Source of the DNA: Sphingomonas immobilis
GTDB taxonomy: Bacteria; Pseudomonadota; Alphaproteobacteria; Sphingomonadales; Sphingomonadaceae
Direction: 5' to 3'
Length of the DNA: 64,000 nucleotides
Assembly (NCBI RefSeq): GCF_030580995.1
Contig: NZ_JAUQSZ010000018.1
Coordinates: 30,329-94,328 of the forward strand
A model generated the notes under the pieces. It was not told where the DNA came from, searched no databases, and saw only the letters and a list, made by a program, of their open reading frames with translations. The position numbers and the translations under genes were made by a program. Shown piece after piece: positions 26,339 to 34,500 of this stretch. The stretch's first letter is position 1; each line of letters opens with the position of its first letter.

Positions 26339-26364
26339 CCCCTCCCCTGAAGGGGAGGGGCTTT
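26339..26364 (+). terminator. Intrinsic terminator after the hmgA-marR genes
   Basis: Perfect 10-bp stem CCCCTCCCCT (26339-26348) and AGGGGAGGGG (26351-26360), two-base loop, then CTTTT. It ends the rightward transcript and also lies just past the stop of the leftward HAD gene, so it may serve both. A near-identical hairpin follows hisB at 63831-63852. Confidence 0.8.
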
Positions 26365-26369
26365 TAGAG

Positions 26370-26975
26370 TCAGAGCAGCCCGTACCCGCTCAACACGCCC
26401 CGCAGCTTCGCCGCATCCTCGAACAGCACGCCGCGGATGCCGACGCCATCGGCCGCTTCGACATTGTCGGCGCGGTCGTCGATGAACACCGCATCCCCCG
26501 CCGCCACGCCGAAGCGGGCGAGCGCGAGGTGATAGATGGCGGGATCGGGCTTGGCGATCTTCTCGTCGCCGGAGACGACGACATCGCGGAAGCGGTCGAA
26601 GATATCGGCCTCCCGGGCGCGGAACGGCCCCCAGAACTCGCCCGAGAAATTGGTGATCGCGTAGAGCGGCACGCTGCGCGCATCGAGCTCGGTGACGATC
26701 TCGCGCATCCCCGGCAGCATGTCGCCGAGCTGCTCCGTGAAGCGCGGGCCCCACACGGCGATCAGATCCTCATAGTGAGGATACAAGGCGGCCAGCTCCG
26801 CCGACGTCTCCGCGAACGGCCGCCCGGCGTCGTGCTGGAAATGCCATTCTTTCGTCGCGACGTCGCGCAGGAACGCATCGAGCGCCCGATCGTCCGCGAT
26901 CAGGCGCTCGTAGAGGAACCGGGGGTTCCAATCATACAGGACGTTGCCGACGTCGAAAATGACGACATTCGGCAC
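26370..26975 (-). CDS. HAD-IA phosphatase (YihX-like)
   Basis: 201 residues from GTG 26975. Motif I is IFDVGNVLYDWNPR, motif II AITNFSGEF, lysine motif KPDPAIY and motif IV FIDDRADNVEAA, in the order of subfamily IA HAD enzymes. The variant DxGNVL start and NPRFLY are shared with the sugar-phosphatase YihX and epoxide-hydrolase N-domain proteins. A small phosphorylated sugar is a likely substrate. It lies 11 bases after rpmJ on the same strand and may be read through from it. Confidence 0.87.
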   Translation of the reverse strand: MPNVVIFDVGNVLYDWNPRFLYERLIADDRALDAFLRDVATKEWHFQHDAGRPFAETSAELAALYPHYEDLIAVWGPRFTEQLGDMLPGMREIVTELDARSVPLYAITNFSGEFWGPFRAREADIFDRFRDVVVSGDEKIAKPDPAIYHLALARFGVAAGDAVFIDDRADNVEAADGVGIRGVLFEDAAKLRGVLSGYGLL

Positions 26976-26986
26976 CGCGCGACTGC

Positions 26987-27112
26987 TCAGCCCTGGCGGG
27001 CCTTGAAGCGGCGGTTGGTCTTGTTGATGATGTACGTGCGTCCACGGCGGCGGATCACGCGGTTGTCGCGATGCCGGTCCTTGAGCGACTTCAGGGAATT
27101 GCGGATCTTCAT
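26987..27112 (-). CDS. rpmJ: 50S ribosomal protein L36 (zinc-free form)
   Basis: 41 residues, MKIRNSLKSLKDRHRDNRVI followed by a basic C-terminus ending in RFKARQG. This is the alphaproteobacterial L36 type. The CxxC...C...H zinc site of the classic form is absent. It binds 23S rRNA late in large-subunit assembly. The start is ATG 27112. It stands alone with a HAD phosphatase gene downstream, not in a ribosomal protein operon, which is usual for this type. Confidence 0.96.
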   Translation of the reverse strand: MKIRNSLKSLKDRHRDNRVIRRRGRTYIINKTNRRFKARQG

Positions 27113-27299
27113 GATCGATTCGCTTCTACGTTTCTGGTGGTTCGGAAAAAGAGGCTGCCGCCTATAGTCGGGGGCCGCCGAAGTCAACCTGGCGAGGCGG
27201 AAAATGCGTGCGACGGGCCGCACTCGACACACGGACCCCATTTGCCTGACAAGCGTTTCGGCAGGGTAACAGTCGCTACGGCATATAGGGATTACGGCA

Positions 27300-27929
27300 A
27301 TGAAGGCACTCCATGCGCTCGCTCTGGGTTTGACGGCGGCGAGCCTCGCGGGCTGCGAGACGACAGGGGCCAGTGCGCCGACGCAGGTCACGCGCTTCCA
27401 CCTCGGCGCACCGCTGGAGCGTGGCACGCTGAACGTCGAGCCGATGCCGGGCAATCAGCCGGCAAGCCTGGAGTTCAAGACCTTCGCCGCCGCCGTGCAG
27501 ACCGAATTGCTCAAGGCCGGCTATGACGCCCCCGCGCCTGGCGCGAAGGAACAGTATCTCGCCGTGGTCGCGCTCCAGCAGGATACGCGCGAGGGCCCGC
27601 CGCGCACGTCCGGCCTCACCATCGGCCTCGGCGGCGGCGGCGTCATCGGTGGCGGCGGGGGCTATCGTGGCGGCGGTGGCGGCGTAGGCCTCGGCGGCGG
27701 CGTGTCCTTCCCGGTCGGCAAGGTGCGGCACCAGTATTTCACGCTCACCAATCTCTCCGTGACGATCCAGCGGGCGCGCGACAAGACCGTCATCTGGGAA
27801 GGCCGCGCGCAGACGGCGACACGCGATCGGGCGCCGGGCGGCACCGCCGCCGAAGTGGCCGCCAAACTCGCCGATGCGATGTTCCGGGGCTTTCCCGGGG
27901 AATCTGGCCGCACTATCACGGTGAAATGA
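27300..27929 (+). CDS. DUF4136-like lipoprotein
   Basis: 209 residues with a lipoprotein signal: ALGLTAASLAGC puts the lipidated Cys near residue 19. The body has the pattern of DUF4136-type envelope lipoproteins (FAAAVQTELLKAGYDAP, then an AREPLAD-like end AAKLADAMFRGFPGESG). A Gly-rich patch around residues 100-130 is probably flexible. Function is unknown for the family. Its stop overlaps the next ATG (ATGA), coupling it to an M14 carboxypeptidase gene. Confidence 0.72.
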   Translation: MKALHALALGLTAASLAGCETTGASAPTQVTRFHLGAPLERGTLNVEPMPGNQPASLEFKTFAAAVQTELLKAGYDAPAPGAKEQYLAVVALQQDTREGPPRTSGLTIGLGGGGVIGGGGGYRGGGGGVGLGGGVSFPVGKVRHQYFTLTNLSVTIQRARDKTVIWEGRAQTATRDRAPGGTAAEVAAKLADAMFRGFPGESGRTITVK

Positions 27930-29044
27930 GCATCACCGTCAACGCCGCCTTCGATAGCGGCAACATCCGTGTGGTCGGGATCGAGGGCGACACCGTCTCC
28001 CTCGAGATCGTCCACGACAAGGACTCAGAATTCTACCAGTGGTTTCACTTCCGCGTCGCGGGTGCGCGCGGGCGGACGCTGACCTTCCGCATCACCAACG
28101 CGGCGTCCTCGGCCTATCCGCCGGGCTGGCCCAACTACAAGGTGCGCGCCTCGACCGATCGCGAAGCGTGGCGGATGACGCCCACGCGCTATGCCGGCGG
28201 CGTGCTCGAATGGGACTGGACGGGCGAGAGCGACCTGGCGTGGTTCGCCTATTTCGCGCCCTATACGATGGACCGCCACGATGCGCTCGTCGCACGCATG
28301 GCGCTCGAACCCGGCGTCAGCCACCGCGAGCTTGGCCGCACGCTCGATGGGCGGGCGATGGATTGCCTCGAACTCGGCACCGGGCCCAAGCACGTCTGGT
28401 TCTATGCGCGCCAGCACCCCGGCGAGAGCATGGCGGAATGGTGGGCGGAAGGCGCGCTCGAACGCCTCACCGACACCGCCGACCCGGTGACGCAAGCGTT
28501 GCGGGAGAAATGCACCTTCCACATCGTCCCCAACATGAACCCGGACGGGTCGTTCCGCGGGCATCTGCGCACCAACGCGGCGGGCGTGAACCTCAACCGC
28601 GAGTGGCACGAGCCCACGCCCGAGCGCAGCCCCGAAGTGCTGTGCGTGCGGAACGCAATGGACGAAACTGGCGTCGCTTTCGCGATGGATGTCCACGGCG
28701 ACGAATCGATCCCCGCCAATTTCATCGCCGGGTTCGAAGGCATCCCGAACTGGAGCGATGAACAGGGCGAGAAATTCTACGATTTTGGCCGCCGCCTCGC
28801 CGCGCATACGCCCGATTTCCAGACCGAGAAGGGATACGGCAAGTCCGCACCCGGCAAGGCGAACCTCACCATGTCCACCAACCAGCTCGCCAATCGCTTC
28901 GGCGCGGTCGCGATGACGCTGGAAATGCCCTTCAAGGATCACGATCCCAACCCCGATGCCGAATTCGGCTGGTCGCCGGAGCGGTCGAAGACGCTCGCCC
29001 ATTCCTGCCTGGACGTGCTGGCCGACATGATCGACTGGATTTGA
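27926..29044 (+). CDS. M14 carboxypeptidase, cytosolic CCP/AGBL-like
   Basis: 372 residues. An N-terminal beta-sandwich (SGNIRVVGIEGDTVSLEI, YKVRASTDREAW) precedes the metallocarboxypeptidase domain, as in CCP/AGBL-type enzymes. Zinc ligands are HPGE (H164, E167) and H257 in DVHGDE. VNLNREW supplies the substrate arginine, and the catalytic Glu is in TLEMPF. No signal peptide, so it acts in the cytosol. Eukaryotic relatives trim glutamate from tubulin; bacterial substrates are not established. It is translationally coupled to the upstream lipoprotein gene although the two products are in different compartments. Confidence 0.88.
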   Translation: MSITVNAAFDSGNIRVVGIEGDTVSLEIVHDKDSEFYQWFHFRVAGARGRTLTFRITNAASSAYPPGWPNYKVRASTDREAWRMTPTRYAGGVLEWDWTGESDLAWFAYFAPYTMDRHDALVARMALEPGVSHRELGRTLDGRAMDCLELGTGPKHVWFYARQHPGESMAEWWAEGALERLTDTADPVTQALREKCTFHIVPNMNPDGSFRGHLRTNAAGVNLNREWHEPTPERSPEVLCVRNAMDETGVAFAMDVHGDESIPANFIAGFEGIPNWSDEQGEKFYDFGRRLAAHTPDFQTEKGYGKSAPGKANLTMSTNQLANRFGAVAMTLEMPFKDHDPNPDAEFGWSPERSKTLAHSCLDVLADMIDWI

Positions 29045-29080
29045 CTCGCCTTCCGCCGCCACCTGTCGTCTAGGCATACG

Positions 29081-29350
29081 ATGGGCGAAATCGAACGCAG
29101 CGTGCCCTCCGGGCTGATCGAGCAATGGGCGTATCATCTGCGCCGGGAGCGTGCGCGGGCGGCGGACATGATCTGGCTGATCGAACAGGGCTTCACCATT
29201 CACGAAGGCCGCGACGGCGTGCCCACCGCCGACGCCAGCGCGCGCATCGTGCGCGAGCAGCAGGAGATCGTCGACGAGGTGACCGCGCTGCTCGATCAAT
29301 ATGATGCGATCAACCTGCGCGGCAGCGCGTTCGGCGACGCCGTCCGCTAG
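29081..29350 (+). CDS. Small helical protein, unidentified
   Basis: 89 residues, strongly charged and helical, with no signal peptide or cysteines. The sequence LIEQWAYHLRRERARAADMI and a later REQQEIVDEV suggest a helical hairpin. Six bases separate its stop from the next gene, so both are probably one transcript. I do not recognise a family. Coding is supported by a clean start shortly after the carboxypeptidase gene and balanced amino-acid use. Confidence 0.6.
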   Translation: MGEIERSVPSGLIEQWAYHLRRERARAADMIWLIEQGFTIHEGRDGVPTADASARIVREQQEIVDEVTALLDQYDAINLRGSAFGDAVR

Positions 29351-29356
29351 ATCGCT

Positions 29357-29683
29357 ATGGAGCCCGCCGTGCCGGATACGTTTTCACATGGGACCGTTCA
29401 CGAAGCCGCGGAGGACTTTCAGGCGGCGATCCGATCGGAGCCCGAAGTGCTCGCCCTCTGGGAGAGCCTGACGCCGCTCGGCCGCAACGAGTTCCTATGC
29501 TGGGTCGAGGATGCGAAACAGCCCGCGACGCGCAGCCGCCGCATCACGCGCACCCGCGAGGAATTGCTGGAGGGCAAGAAGCGGCCATGCTGCTGGGCGG
29601 GCTGCATCCACCGCACCGACAAGGCGCCGAGCCGCTGGCAACAGGCGGTCCTGATCGACGGCAAGAAACAGAAGGGCCGTTAG
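29357..29683 (+). CDS. YdeI/OmpD-associated-like protein (short form)
   Basis: 108 residues. The run LWESLTPLGRNEFLCWVEDA followed by TRSRRITRTREELLEGKKRP and CCWAGCIHR matches the helical C-terminal region of the YdeI/OmpD-associated group; the full-length family is about 190 residues, so this is the short version. Stress and polymyxin phenotypes are reported for some family members, but the molecular role is not clear. It is probably cotranscribed with the 89-residue gene upstream. Confidence 0.68.
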   Translation: MEPAVPDTFSHGTVHEAAEDFQAAIRSEPEVLALWESLTPLGRNEFLCWVEDAKQPATRSRRITRTREELLEGKKRPCCWAGCIHRTDKAPSRWQQAVLIDGKKQKGR

Positions 29684-29695
29684 CCCTCCCCCGGC

Positions 29696-30418
29696 TCAGA
29701 CAAACAGCTCAGTCAAAAACCCGCGCATCGCCTGCCAGCTCCGCCGGTCTGCGGCCTCAGCATAGCCGAAACCCTTGCGGCCCGGCGGCATGTCGCGGTC
29801 AGTGAAGCCATGGCCGGTATTGCCGTAAGCGTGGATCTGCCAGTCGGCTCCGCCCTCGGTCAGTTCCTCGGCCAGTCCCGTCGTCGCGGCCGGCGGGTTG
29901 AGCGGATCGTCCCAGCCGTGGCAGACCAGCACCTTCGGCGCGATCGGCACGACGCTCTGGTAATCGGGCTTGTCGTAGACGCCGTGGAAGCTGACCACGC
30001 CCAGCACGTCAAAGCCGCTGCGCGCCATGTCGAGCACGCATCCTCCGCCGAAGCAGAAGCCGATCGCGGCGGTCTTGGCGGGATCGATCCGGTCGAATCC
30101 CTTCAACGCGGCGAGCGACGCGGCGAGCCGGTCGCGCAGCAGCGCACGATCGGCCTTCAACGCATTCATATAGACCGCGGCATCCTCGGACTGGCGCGTC
30201 GTGCGCTTGCCCTGCCCATAGACGTCGCACGCGAACCCGACATAGCCGAGTGCGGCCAGCGCCTCGGCCTTCTGATTGTCGGCCTCCTTCTGGCCGAGCA
30301 CATTGGGCACTACCAGCACGCCGGGACGCAGCGTCTGCACCTCGTCCTCATAGGCGATCACGCCCTCGAACGGCCCGCCCGGACCATCGTACACCAGGGT
30401 TTGCCGAACGATCGCCAT
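29696..30418 (-). CDS. Dienelactone hydrolase family protein
   Basis: 240 residues from ATG 30418, with GAGGAG upstream. Alpha/beta-hydrolase fold with a cysteine nucleophile elbow GFCFGGG (C122), Asp in HGWDDPLNPP (D171) and His in GNTGHGF (H203): the Cys-Asp-His triad typical of dienelactone hydrolases. It cleaves small esters or lactones in the cytosol. No chlorocatechol genes are nearby, so the substrate is open. It converges on the YdeI-like gene, and its start faces gpmA. Confidence 0.87.
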   Translation of the reverse strand: MAIVRQTLVYDGPGGPFEGVIAYEDEVQTLRPGVLVVPNVLGQKEADNQKAEALAALGYVGFACDVYGQGKRTTRQSEDAAVYMNALKADRALLRDRLAASLAALKGFDRIDPAKTAAIGFCFGGGCVLDMARSGFDVLGVVSFHGVYDKPDYQSVVPIAPKVLVCHGWDDPLNPPAATTGLAEELTEGGADWQIHAYGNTGHGFTDRDMPPGRKGFGYAEAADRRSWQAMRGFLTELFV

Positions 30419-30525
30419 CTCCGTCTCCTCGTCTGCGCGCGAAATGCCATGACGCGCGGACACCGCGCAAGTTGCACGCCCGCGATCCATCGCTAAGGAC
30501 GGGCGGACAATCCGACGGAGGAATC

Positions 30526-31212
30526 ATGCCCACGCTCGTCCTGATCCGCCACGGCCAGTCGGCCTGGAATCTCGAAAACCGCTTCACCGGCTGGTGGGAT
30601 GTCGACGTGACGGAGAAAGGCGCGGAGGAAGCGCGCGCGGCGGGGCGGCTGATGGCGGAGAAGGGCCTCGATTTCGACCAGTGCTTCACCTCGCTGCAGA
30701 CGCGCGCGATCAAGACGCTCAACCTCGCACTCGAGGAAATGAAGCGGCTGTGGCTGCCGGTCGAGAAGGACTGGCGGCTGAACGAACGGCACTACGGCGG
30801 CCTGACCGGGCTCGACAAGGCCGAGACGGCGGCGAAGCACGGCGACGAGCAGGTCCATGTCTGGCGCCGCAGCTTCGACATCCCGCCGCCCCCGCTCGAG
30901 GCCGGCGGCGAATACGATCTCTCGGCAGACCGCCGCTATGCCGGCATCGCCATCCCCGATACCGAGAGCCTGAAGGACACGATCGCGCGTGTCCTGCCGT
31001 ACTGGGAAACGCGCATCGCCCCGGCACTGCGCGACGGCGAGCGCGTGCTCATTTCTGCGCATGGCAATTCGCTGCGCGCGCTGGTGAAACACCTCTCGAA
31101 CATCCCCGACGACGAGATCACCAGCCTCGAGATTCCGACCGGCCAGCCGATCGTCTACGATCTCGACGCGGACCTCAACGCGGTCGAGCGATATTACCTT
31201 AGCGAGAGATAA
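30526..31212 (+). CDS. gpmA: 2,3-bisphosphoglycerate-dependent phosphoglycerate mutase
   Basis: 228 residues from ATG 30526, with GGAGGA upstream. The phosphohistidine motif LIRHGQSAWN (H9) begins the protein, followed by FTGWWDVDVTEKG, ERHYGGLTGLDK and the second catalytic His in SAHGNSLRAL. It interconverts 3- and 2-phosphoglycerate in glycolysis and gluconeogenesis. Single gene, divergent from the dienelactone hydrolase; a small hairpin follows. Confidence 0.96.
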   Translation: MPTLVLIRHGQSAWNLENRFTGWWDVDVTEKGAEEARAAGRLMAEKGLDFDQCFTSLQTRAIKTLNLALEEMKRLWLPVEKDWRLNERHYGGLTGLDKAETAAKHGDEQVHVWRRSFDIPPPPLEAGGEYDLSADRRYAGIAIPDTESLKDTIARVLPYWETRIAPALRDGERVLISAHGNSLRALVKHLSNIPDDEITSLEIPTGQPIVYDLDADLNAVERYYLSER

Positions 31213-31218
31213 ACGCGG

Positions 31219-31240
31219 CCCTCCGTCCGAACCCGGAGGG
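31219..31240 (+). terminator. Hairpin after gpmA
   Basis: Stem CCCTCCG (31219-31225) and CGGAGGG (31234-31240) with an 8-base loop, seven bases after the gpmA stop. No T-run follows, so it may be a weak or Rho-assisted terminator. Nothing else is recognised in the 275 bases up to 31488. Confidence 0.45.
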
Positions 31241-31487
31241 TATTCGACCCGAATGGCAGGTCGCCCCGAATCCGCTAGAAAGGCGCCATCCACCAGGTTG
31301 GAGCCATTTCGGTGTATCGTCACAACTCAGCCGCGTTCCGTTTGCGGGACACCGGCCCATTTCGGGCAATTGCGAGACCCGTTCCATCGCGTCAAAAGAA
31401 CGTGTCGCGGCGCACTCGGGGTAAGTGCGTATGGGCCGGGCCGATGCAGCGCGGCATGGTCGATCATCGACAGCTGGAGAGGGGCGC

Positions 31488-31838
31488 GTGACAGAGATTC
31501 CATCCGAACCGCCGCGCGTCGTCGTAATCGCGACGCCCGACAGCAAGCTGCGCTCCAGCTTCGCCGCGCAGCTCGTTCAGCGCGGCGAGAATGTCATATC
31601 GGTCATCAACTTCCGCTCGCCGAAGATCAGCGACCGCGCGCGCGCCAACGCGCTGCTCGTCGTCGCGGAAGAGACGCTGCCGGACGGGCCGTGGCTAGAA
31701 CCCTTACGCGAATACGGCTGGGGCGGGCAGATCCTGGTGATCGGTGCCGAAGGCAGCGACCCGGACGAGACGATGACCGCCGGCGTACACTATTGTAGCC
31801 ACCCGTTCGACATCCAGGCCTGCCTCGATCTGCTCTGA
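31488..31838 (+). CDS. Degenerate receiver-like protein beside fixJ
   Basis: 116 residues from GTG 31488, with GGAGAGGGG just upstream. The fold looks like a CheY-type receiver: a first strand PRVVVIATPD, a third strand ALLVVAEETLPDG and an end GVHYCSHPFDIQACLDLL resembling the usual KPF loop. The phosphate-accepting Asp would align with Glu (EETLP) and the conserved Lys with His (HPF). It therefore cannot work as a normal receiver and may be constitutively active or a binding decoy. It converges on fixJ with three bases between stops. Confidence 0.6.
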   Translation: MTEIPSEPPRVVVIATPDSKLRSSFAAQLVQRGENVISVINFRSPKISDRARANALLVVAEETLPDGPWLEPLREYGWGGQILVIGAEGSDPDETMTAGVHYCSHPFDIQACLDLL

Positions 31839-31841
31839 GCG

Positions 31842-32459
31842 TTACTCGTTGCCGATCAGCCCTGCGGTAAAGGCCAGCCGCAGCGCTTCGGAAAGGCTGC
31901 CGACCTTCAACTTGTCCATCAGGTTCGCGCGGTAGATTTCGACCGTGCGGGGCGAAATTTCCAGGTCGATGGCGATCATCTTGTTCGATCGTCCGTCGAT
32001 CAACCCGGCCAGCACGTCTTTCTCGCGCGGGCTCAGCAGGTCGATCATCGCCTTGGCCTGCTCGACGCGCGCCTGCAGCCGGCTGTCCTTCTCGAGCCGT
32101 GCGAAGGCGAGCTCGATCGCGGCATAGAGGACATCGAACTCGTACGGCTTTTCGATGAAATCGACCACGCCGGATTTCATCGCCGAGATCGCCAGCTGCA
32201 CGTCGCCGCGCCCGGTCAGCATGATCGTCGCGAACTTGCCCGCCCCCTCGATCGCCTTCAGCACGTCCATCCCGCTGATGCCCGGCATGTGAATGTCGAG
32301 CAGCAGCACACCCGGCGACAGATCGTCCTGACTGGCGAGGAATGCATCGCCGGTGCGGAAGCTCTGAATCATGATGTCGGGTAGAATGGACAGCAGGCTG
32401 TGAAGCGAAGCACGCACGACATCGTCATCATCAACGATATAGATGCTGCGAACCGTCAC
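31842..32459 (-). CDS. fixJ: FixJ-type response regulator
   Basis: 205 residues from GTG 32459. Receiver domain: acidic pair D10/D11, phosphoacceptor D55 in LLLDIHMPG, T82 in MLTGRGD and K104 in EKPYEFD. C-terminal LuxR helix-turn-helix (LSPREKDVLAGLIDGRSNKM and ISPRTVEIYRANLMDKL). In FixLJ systems it is phosphorylated by the oxygen sensor FixL at low oxygen and activates fixK and oxidase genes. The sensor gene is divergent across a 485-base gap. No fixK or ccoNOQP genes are within the window. Confidence 0.92.
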   Translation of the reverse strand: MTVRSIYIVDDDDVVRASLHSLLSILPDIMIQSFRTGDAFLASQDDLSPGVLLLDIHMPGISGMDVLKAIEGAGKFATIMLTGRGDVQLAISAMKSGVVDFIEKPYEFDVLYAAIELAFARLEKDSRLQARVEQAKAMIDLLSPREKDVLAGLIDGRSNKMIAIDLEISPRTVEIYRANLMDKLKVGSLSEALRLAFTAGLIGNE

Positions 32460-32944
32460 CCGATCATCCCCCTATGCCGGAAGATGCCGTCATCCATTGC
32501 TTCGCGACCGAAGCGCGCAAAGTGTAGGCTGGATGATACGGTGCCCATGTTCCTGCCTTCAACTAGCCAATTCCGCCACTTCGGAGTATTCCGTACCGGA
32601 AAAGCGTGCCTGGACCGGGCTTCAATTTGACCGCTCTGCGGCGGGTTTCTGTGGCGCACCATTACGGTCGCTCCCTCTCTCGTCGCTAACTTAGGTCAAT
32701 CCACACGGCAGTTCAATGCGCCGCCGCAACGATATTGCCGATCTGGGCCATAATCCGGCTGTCTGTTCATAAGATACCGTCCCAAGCTTTGGATATCGTT
32801 GTACAACAAGCCCGCGCCTCCGCTGTCCGATCCGGCCCTGAAAAACCCTACCCAAAACGGGCCAGCGTGGCCAGACGAGGATTGGGCGCTGACGGTTTCG
32901 AAATACTTTGGAAATATGGTTGCTAACCCCCTAACCTCACGATC
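32460..32944. promoter_or_regulatory. Divergent fixJ-fixL intergenic region
   Basis: 485 bases without a supported gene. Two perfect palindromes stand out: TTCCGTACCGGAA at 32589-32601 and GTTGTACAAC at 32798-32807. A direct repeat CTAACC...CTAACC lies 12-25 bases before the fixL ATG. The region must hold both promoters and is long enough for autoregulation. No canonical FixK/FNR box (TTGAT-N4-ATCAA) was seen. Confidence 0.45.
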
Positions 32945-34498
32945 ATGCACGAGGAATCCATCGGACTAAAGGCCGAATCGGTGCCTATGGAACGCGAAGC
33001 GTTGCTGACGCTCGCGATGGAGGTACACGGGCTCGCGACGTTCGACTGGGACGTGCCCGGCGGCGCGATCCACTGCACGATCGATGCCGCCGCGCCGCTG
33101 GAAACCCAGTCTGCACCGATCACCGATTTCCAGGGTTGGACGGAGCGCGTCGAGCCGAGTGATGTGGCGGCGGTCAGCGCCGCCGTGGCCGCGGCCGAAG
33201 GCGAGCGGCGCGACCGCGTCGCCTTCCGCTACCATTTCCGCCGCATCGACGGCTCGCTCCGCACGATCGAGGCGACCGCGCGCTGCCAGTATGACGCGGC
33301 GGGCAGGATCGTCCGCCTTTCCGGCATCAGCGCCGACGTCACCGAACGCGAGGCACGCGAGGCTGAACTGATCGCGCGCGAGGCGCAGATGCAGTCGATC
33401 CTGCAGGCGATCCCGAGCGCGATGGTCGTCATCGACGATCACGGCGCGATCCGCCGCTTCAGTCCCGCCGCCGAGGCGCTCTTCGGCTACGAGGCAAGCG
33501 AAGTGCTGGGCGAAAATGTCGCCGTGCTGACGCCCGATTCGATCTACGATCTCCACGACGGCTATCTGAAGCGCTACCGTGAAACCGGCGAACAGCGCGT
33601 CATCGGCATCAATCGCGCGGTGGTGGCGCGCCGCCGCGACGGCACCGAATTTCCGATGGAACTCAGCATCGGCGAGGCGCTGGTCGATGGGCAGCGGCTG
33701 TTCACCGGCTTCATGCGCGACCTGTCCGATCGCCACGCCGCCGAACAGACCGCCGAGGATTTGCGGAACGAACTCGTCCAGGTGAGCCGCGTGACGGCGA
33801 TGGGCGAGATGGCAGCCAGCCTCGCGCACGAGCTCAACCAGCCGCTTGCCGCCACCGCCAATTTCCTCGCCGCCACCAAGCTGATCGTCGAGCGCGGCGG
33901 CGATATCGGCCGCATTACCGATCTCGTCGGCCTCGCCAACGAACAGATTCAGCGCGCCGGCCACATCATCCGCAACATCCGCGAATTCATCGCCAAGCGC
34001 GAGGTCGAGATCGGCATAGAACCGATCGAAAAGACGATCCGCGATTCGGTCGGCCTTGTGCTTGTCGGCGCGGCGCGGACCGAGGTCGAGGTGCGCTTCG
34101 CCTTCCACCAGACCAGCGATCTGATGGTGGCGGACCGGGTGCAGATCCAGCAGGTCATGGTCAATCTGCTCCGCAACGCGAGCGAGGCGGTGCAGAAGCT
34201 GCCGCCGCTCAGCGCGCGGATGATCCTGATCTTCGTGCGCGACGCGCCGGAGGACATGATCGAGATCACCGTCAGCGATACCGGCGCCGGTATCGATCCG
34301 AGCGTGATCGACAAGCTCTTCACAACCCCCGTCCCCACCACCAAGGGCGCGGAGAGCATGGGCGTCGGCCTGTCGATCTGCCGGCGCATCGTCGAGGCAC
34401 ACGGCGGCACGCTGACCGCAGAGAACCGCTACGCCGGCGGCGCGACCTTCCGCTTCACCGTGCCCGTTGCGACGACGGTAGAGCGCGACGACGGCTGA
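32945..34498 (+). CDS. fixL: FixL-type haem-PAS sensor histidine kinase
   Basis: 517 residues, soluble. A first PAS domain lies at about 20-135, a second at about 147-265, then the kinase. The second has YDLHDGYLKRYRETG followed by RVIGINR, matching the haem-binding helix of FixL; H204 is the expected haem ligand and R218 the oxygen-contact Arg. The kinase has an H-box ASLAHELNQPLAATANF (H295), N-box NLLRNASEA and G-boxes DTGAGID and GVGLSICRRI. It would sense oxygen and phosphorylate FixJ. It converges on the dipeptidase gene with two bases between. Confidence 0.9.
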   Translation: MHEESIGLKAESVPMEREALLTLAMEVHGLATFDWDVPGGAIHCTIDAAAPLETQSAPITDFQGWTERVEPSDVAAVSAAVAAAEGERRDRVAFRYHFRRIDGSLRTIEATARCQYDAAGRIVRLSGISADVTEREAREAELIAREAQMQSILQAIPSAMVVIDDHGAIRRFSPAAEALFGYEASEVLGENVAVLTPDSIYDLHDGYLKRYRETGEQRVIGINRAVVARRRDGTEFPMELSIGEALVDGQRLFTGFMRDLSDRHAAEQTAEDLRNELVQVSRVTAMGEMAASLAHELNQPLAATANFLAATKLIVERGGDIGRITDLVGLANEQIQRAGHIIRNIREFIAKREVEIGIEPIEKTIRDSVGLVLVGAARTEVEVRFAFHQTSDLMVADRVQIQQVMVNLLRNASEAVQKLPPLSARMILIFVRDAPEDMIEITVSDTGAGIDPSVIDKLFTTPVPTTKGAESMGVGLSICRRIVEAHGGTLTAENRYAGGATFRFTVPVATTVERDDG

Positions 34499-34500
34499 CG

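Noticed and set aside
31842..34498. Nitrogen fixation regulon
   Set aside because: FixL and FixJ are present, but no nif, fixK or high-affinity oxidase gene is in the window, and FixLJ-type pairs occur in non-fixing alphaproteobacteria.
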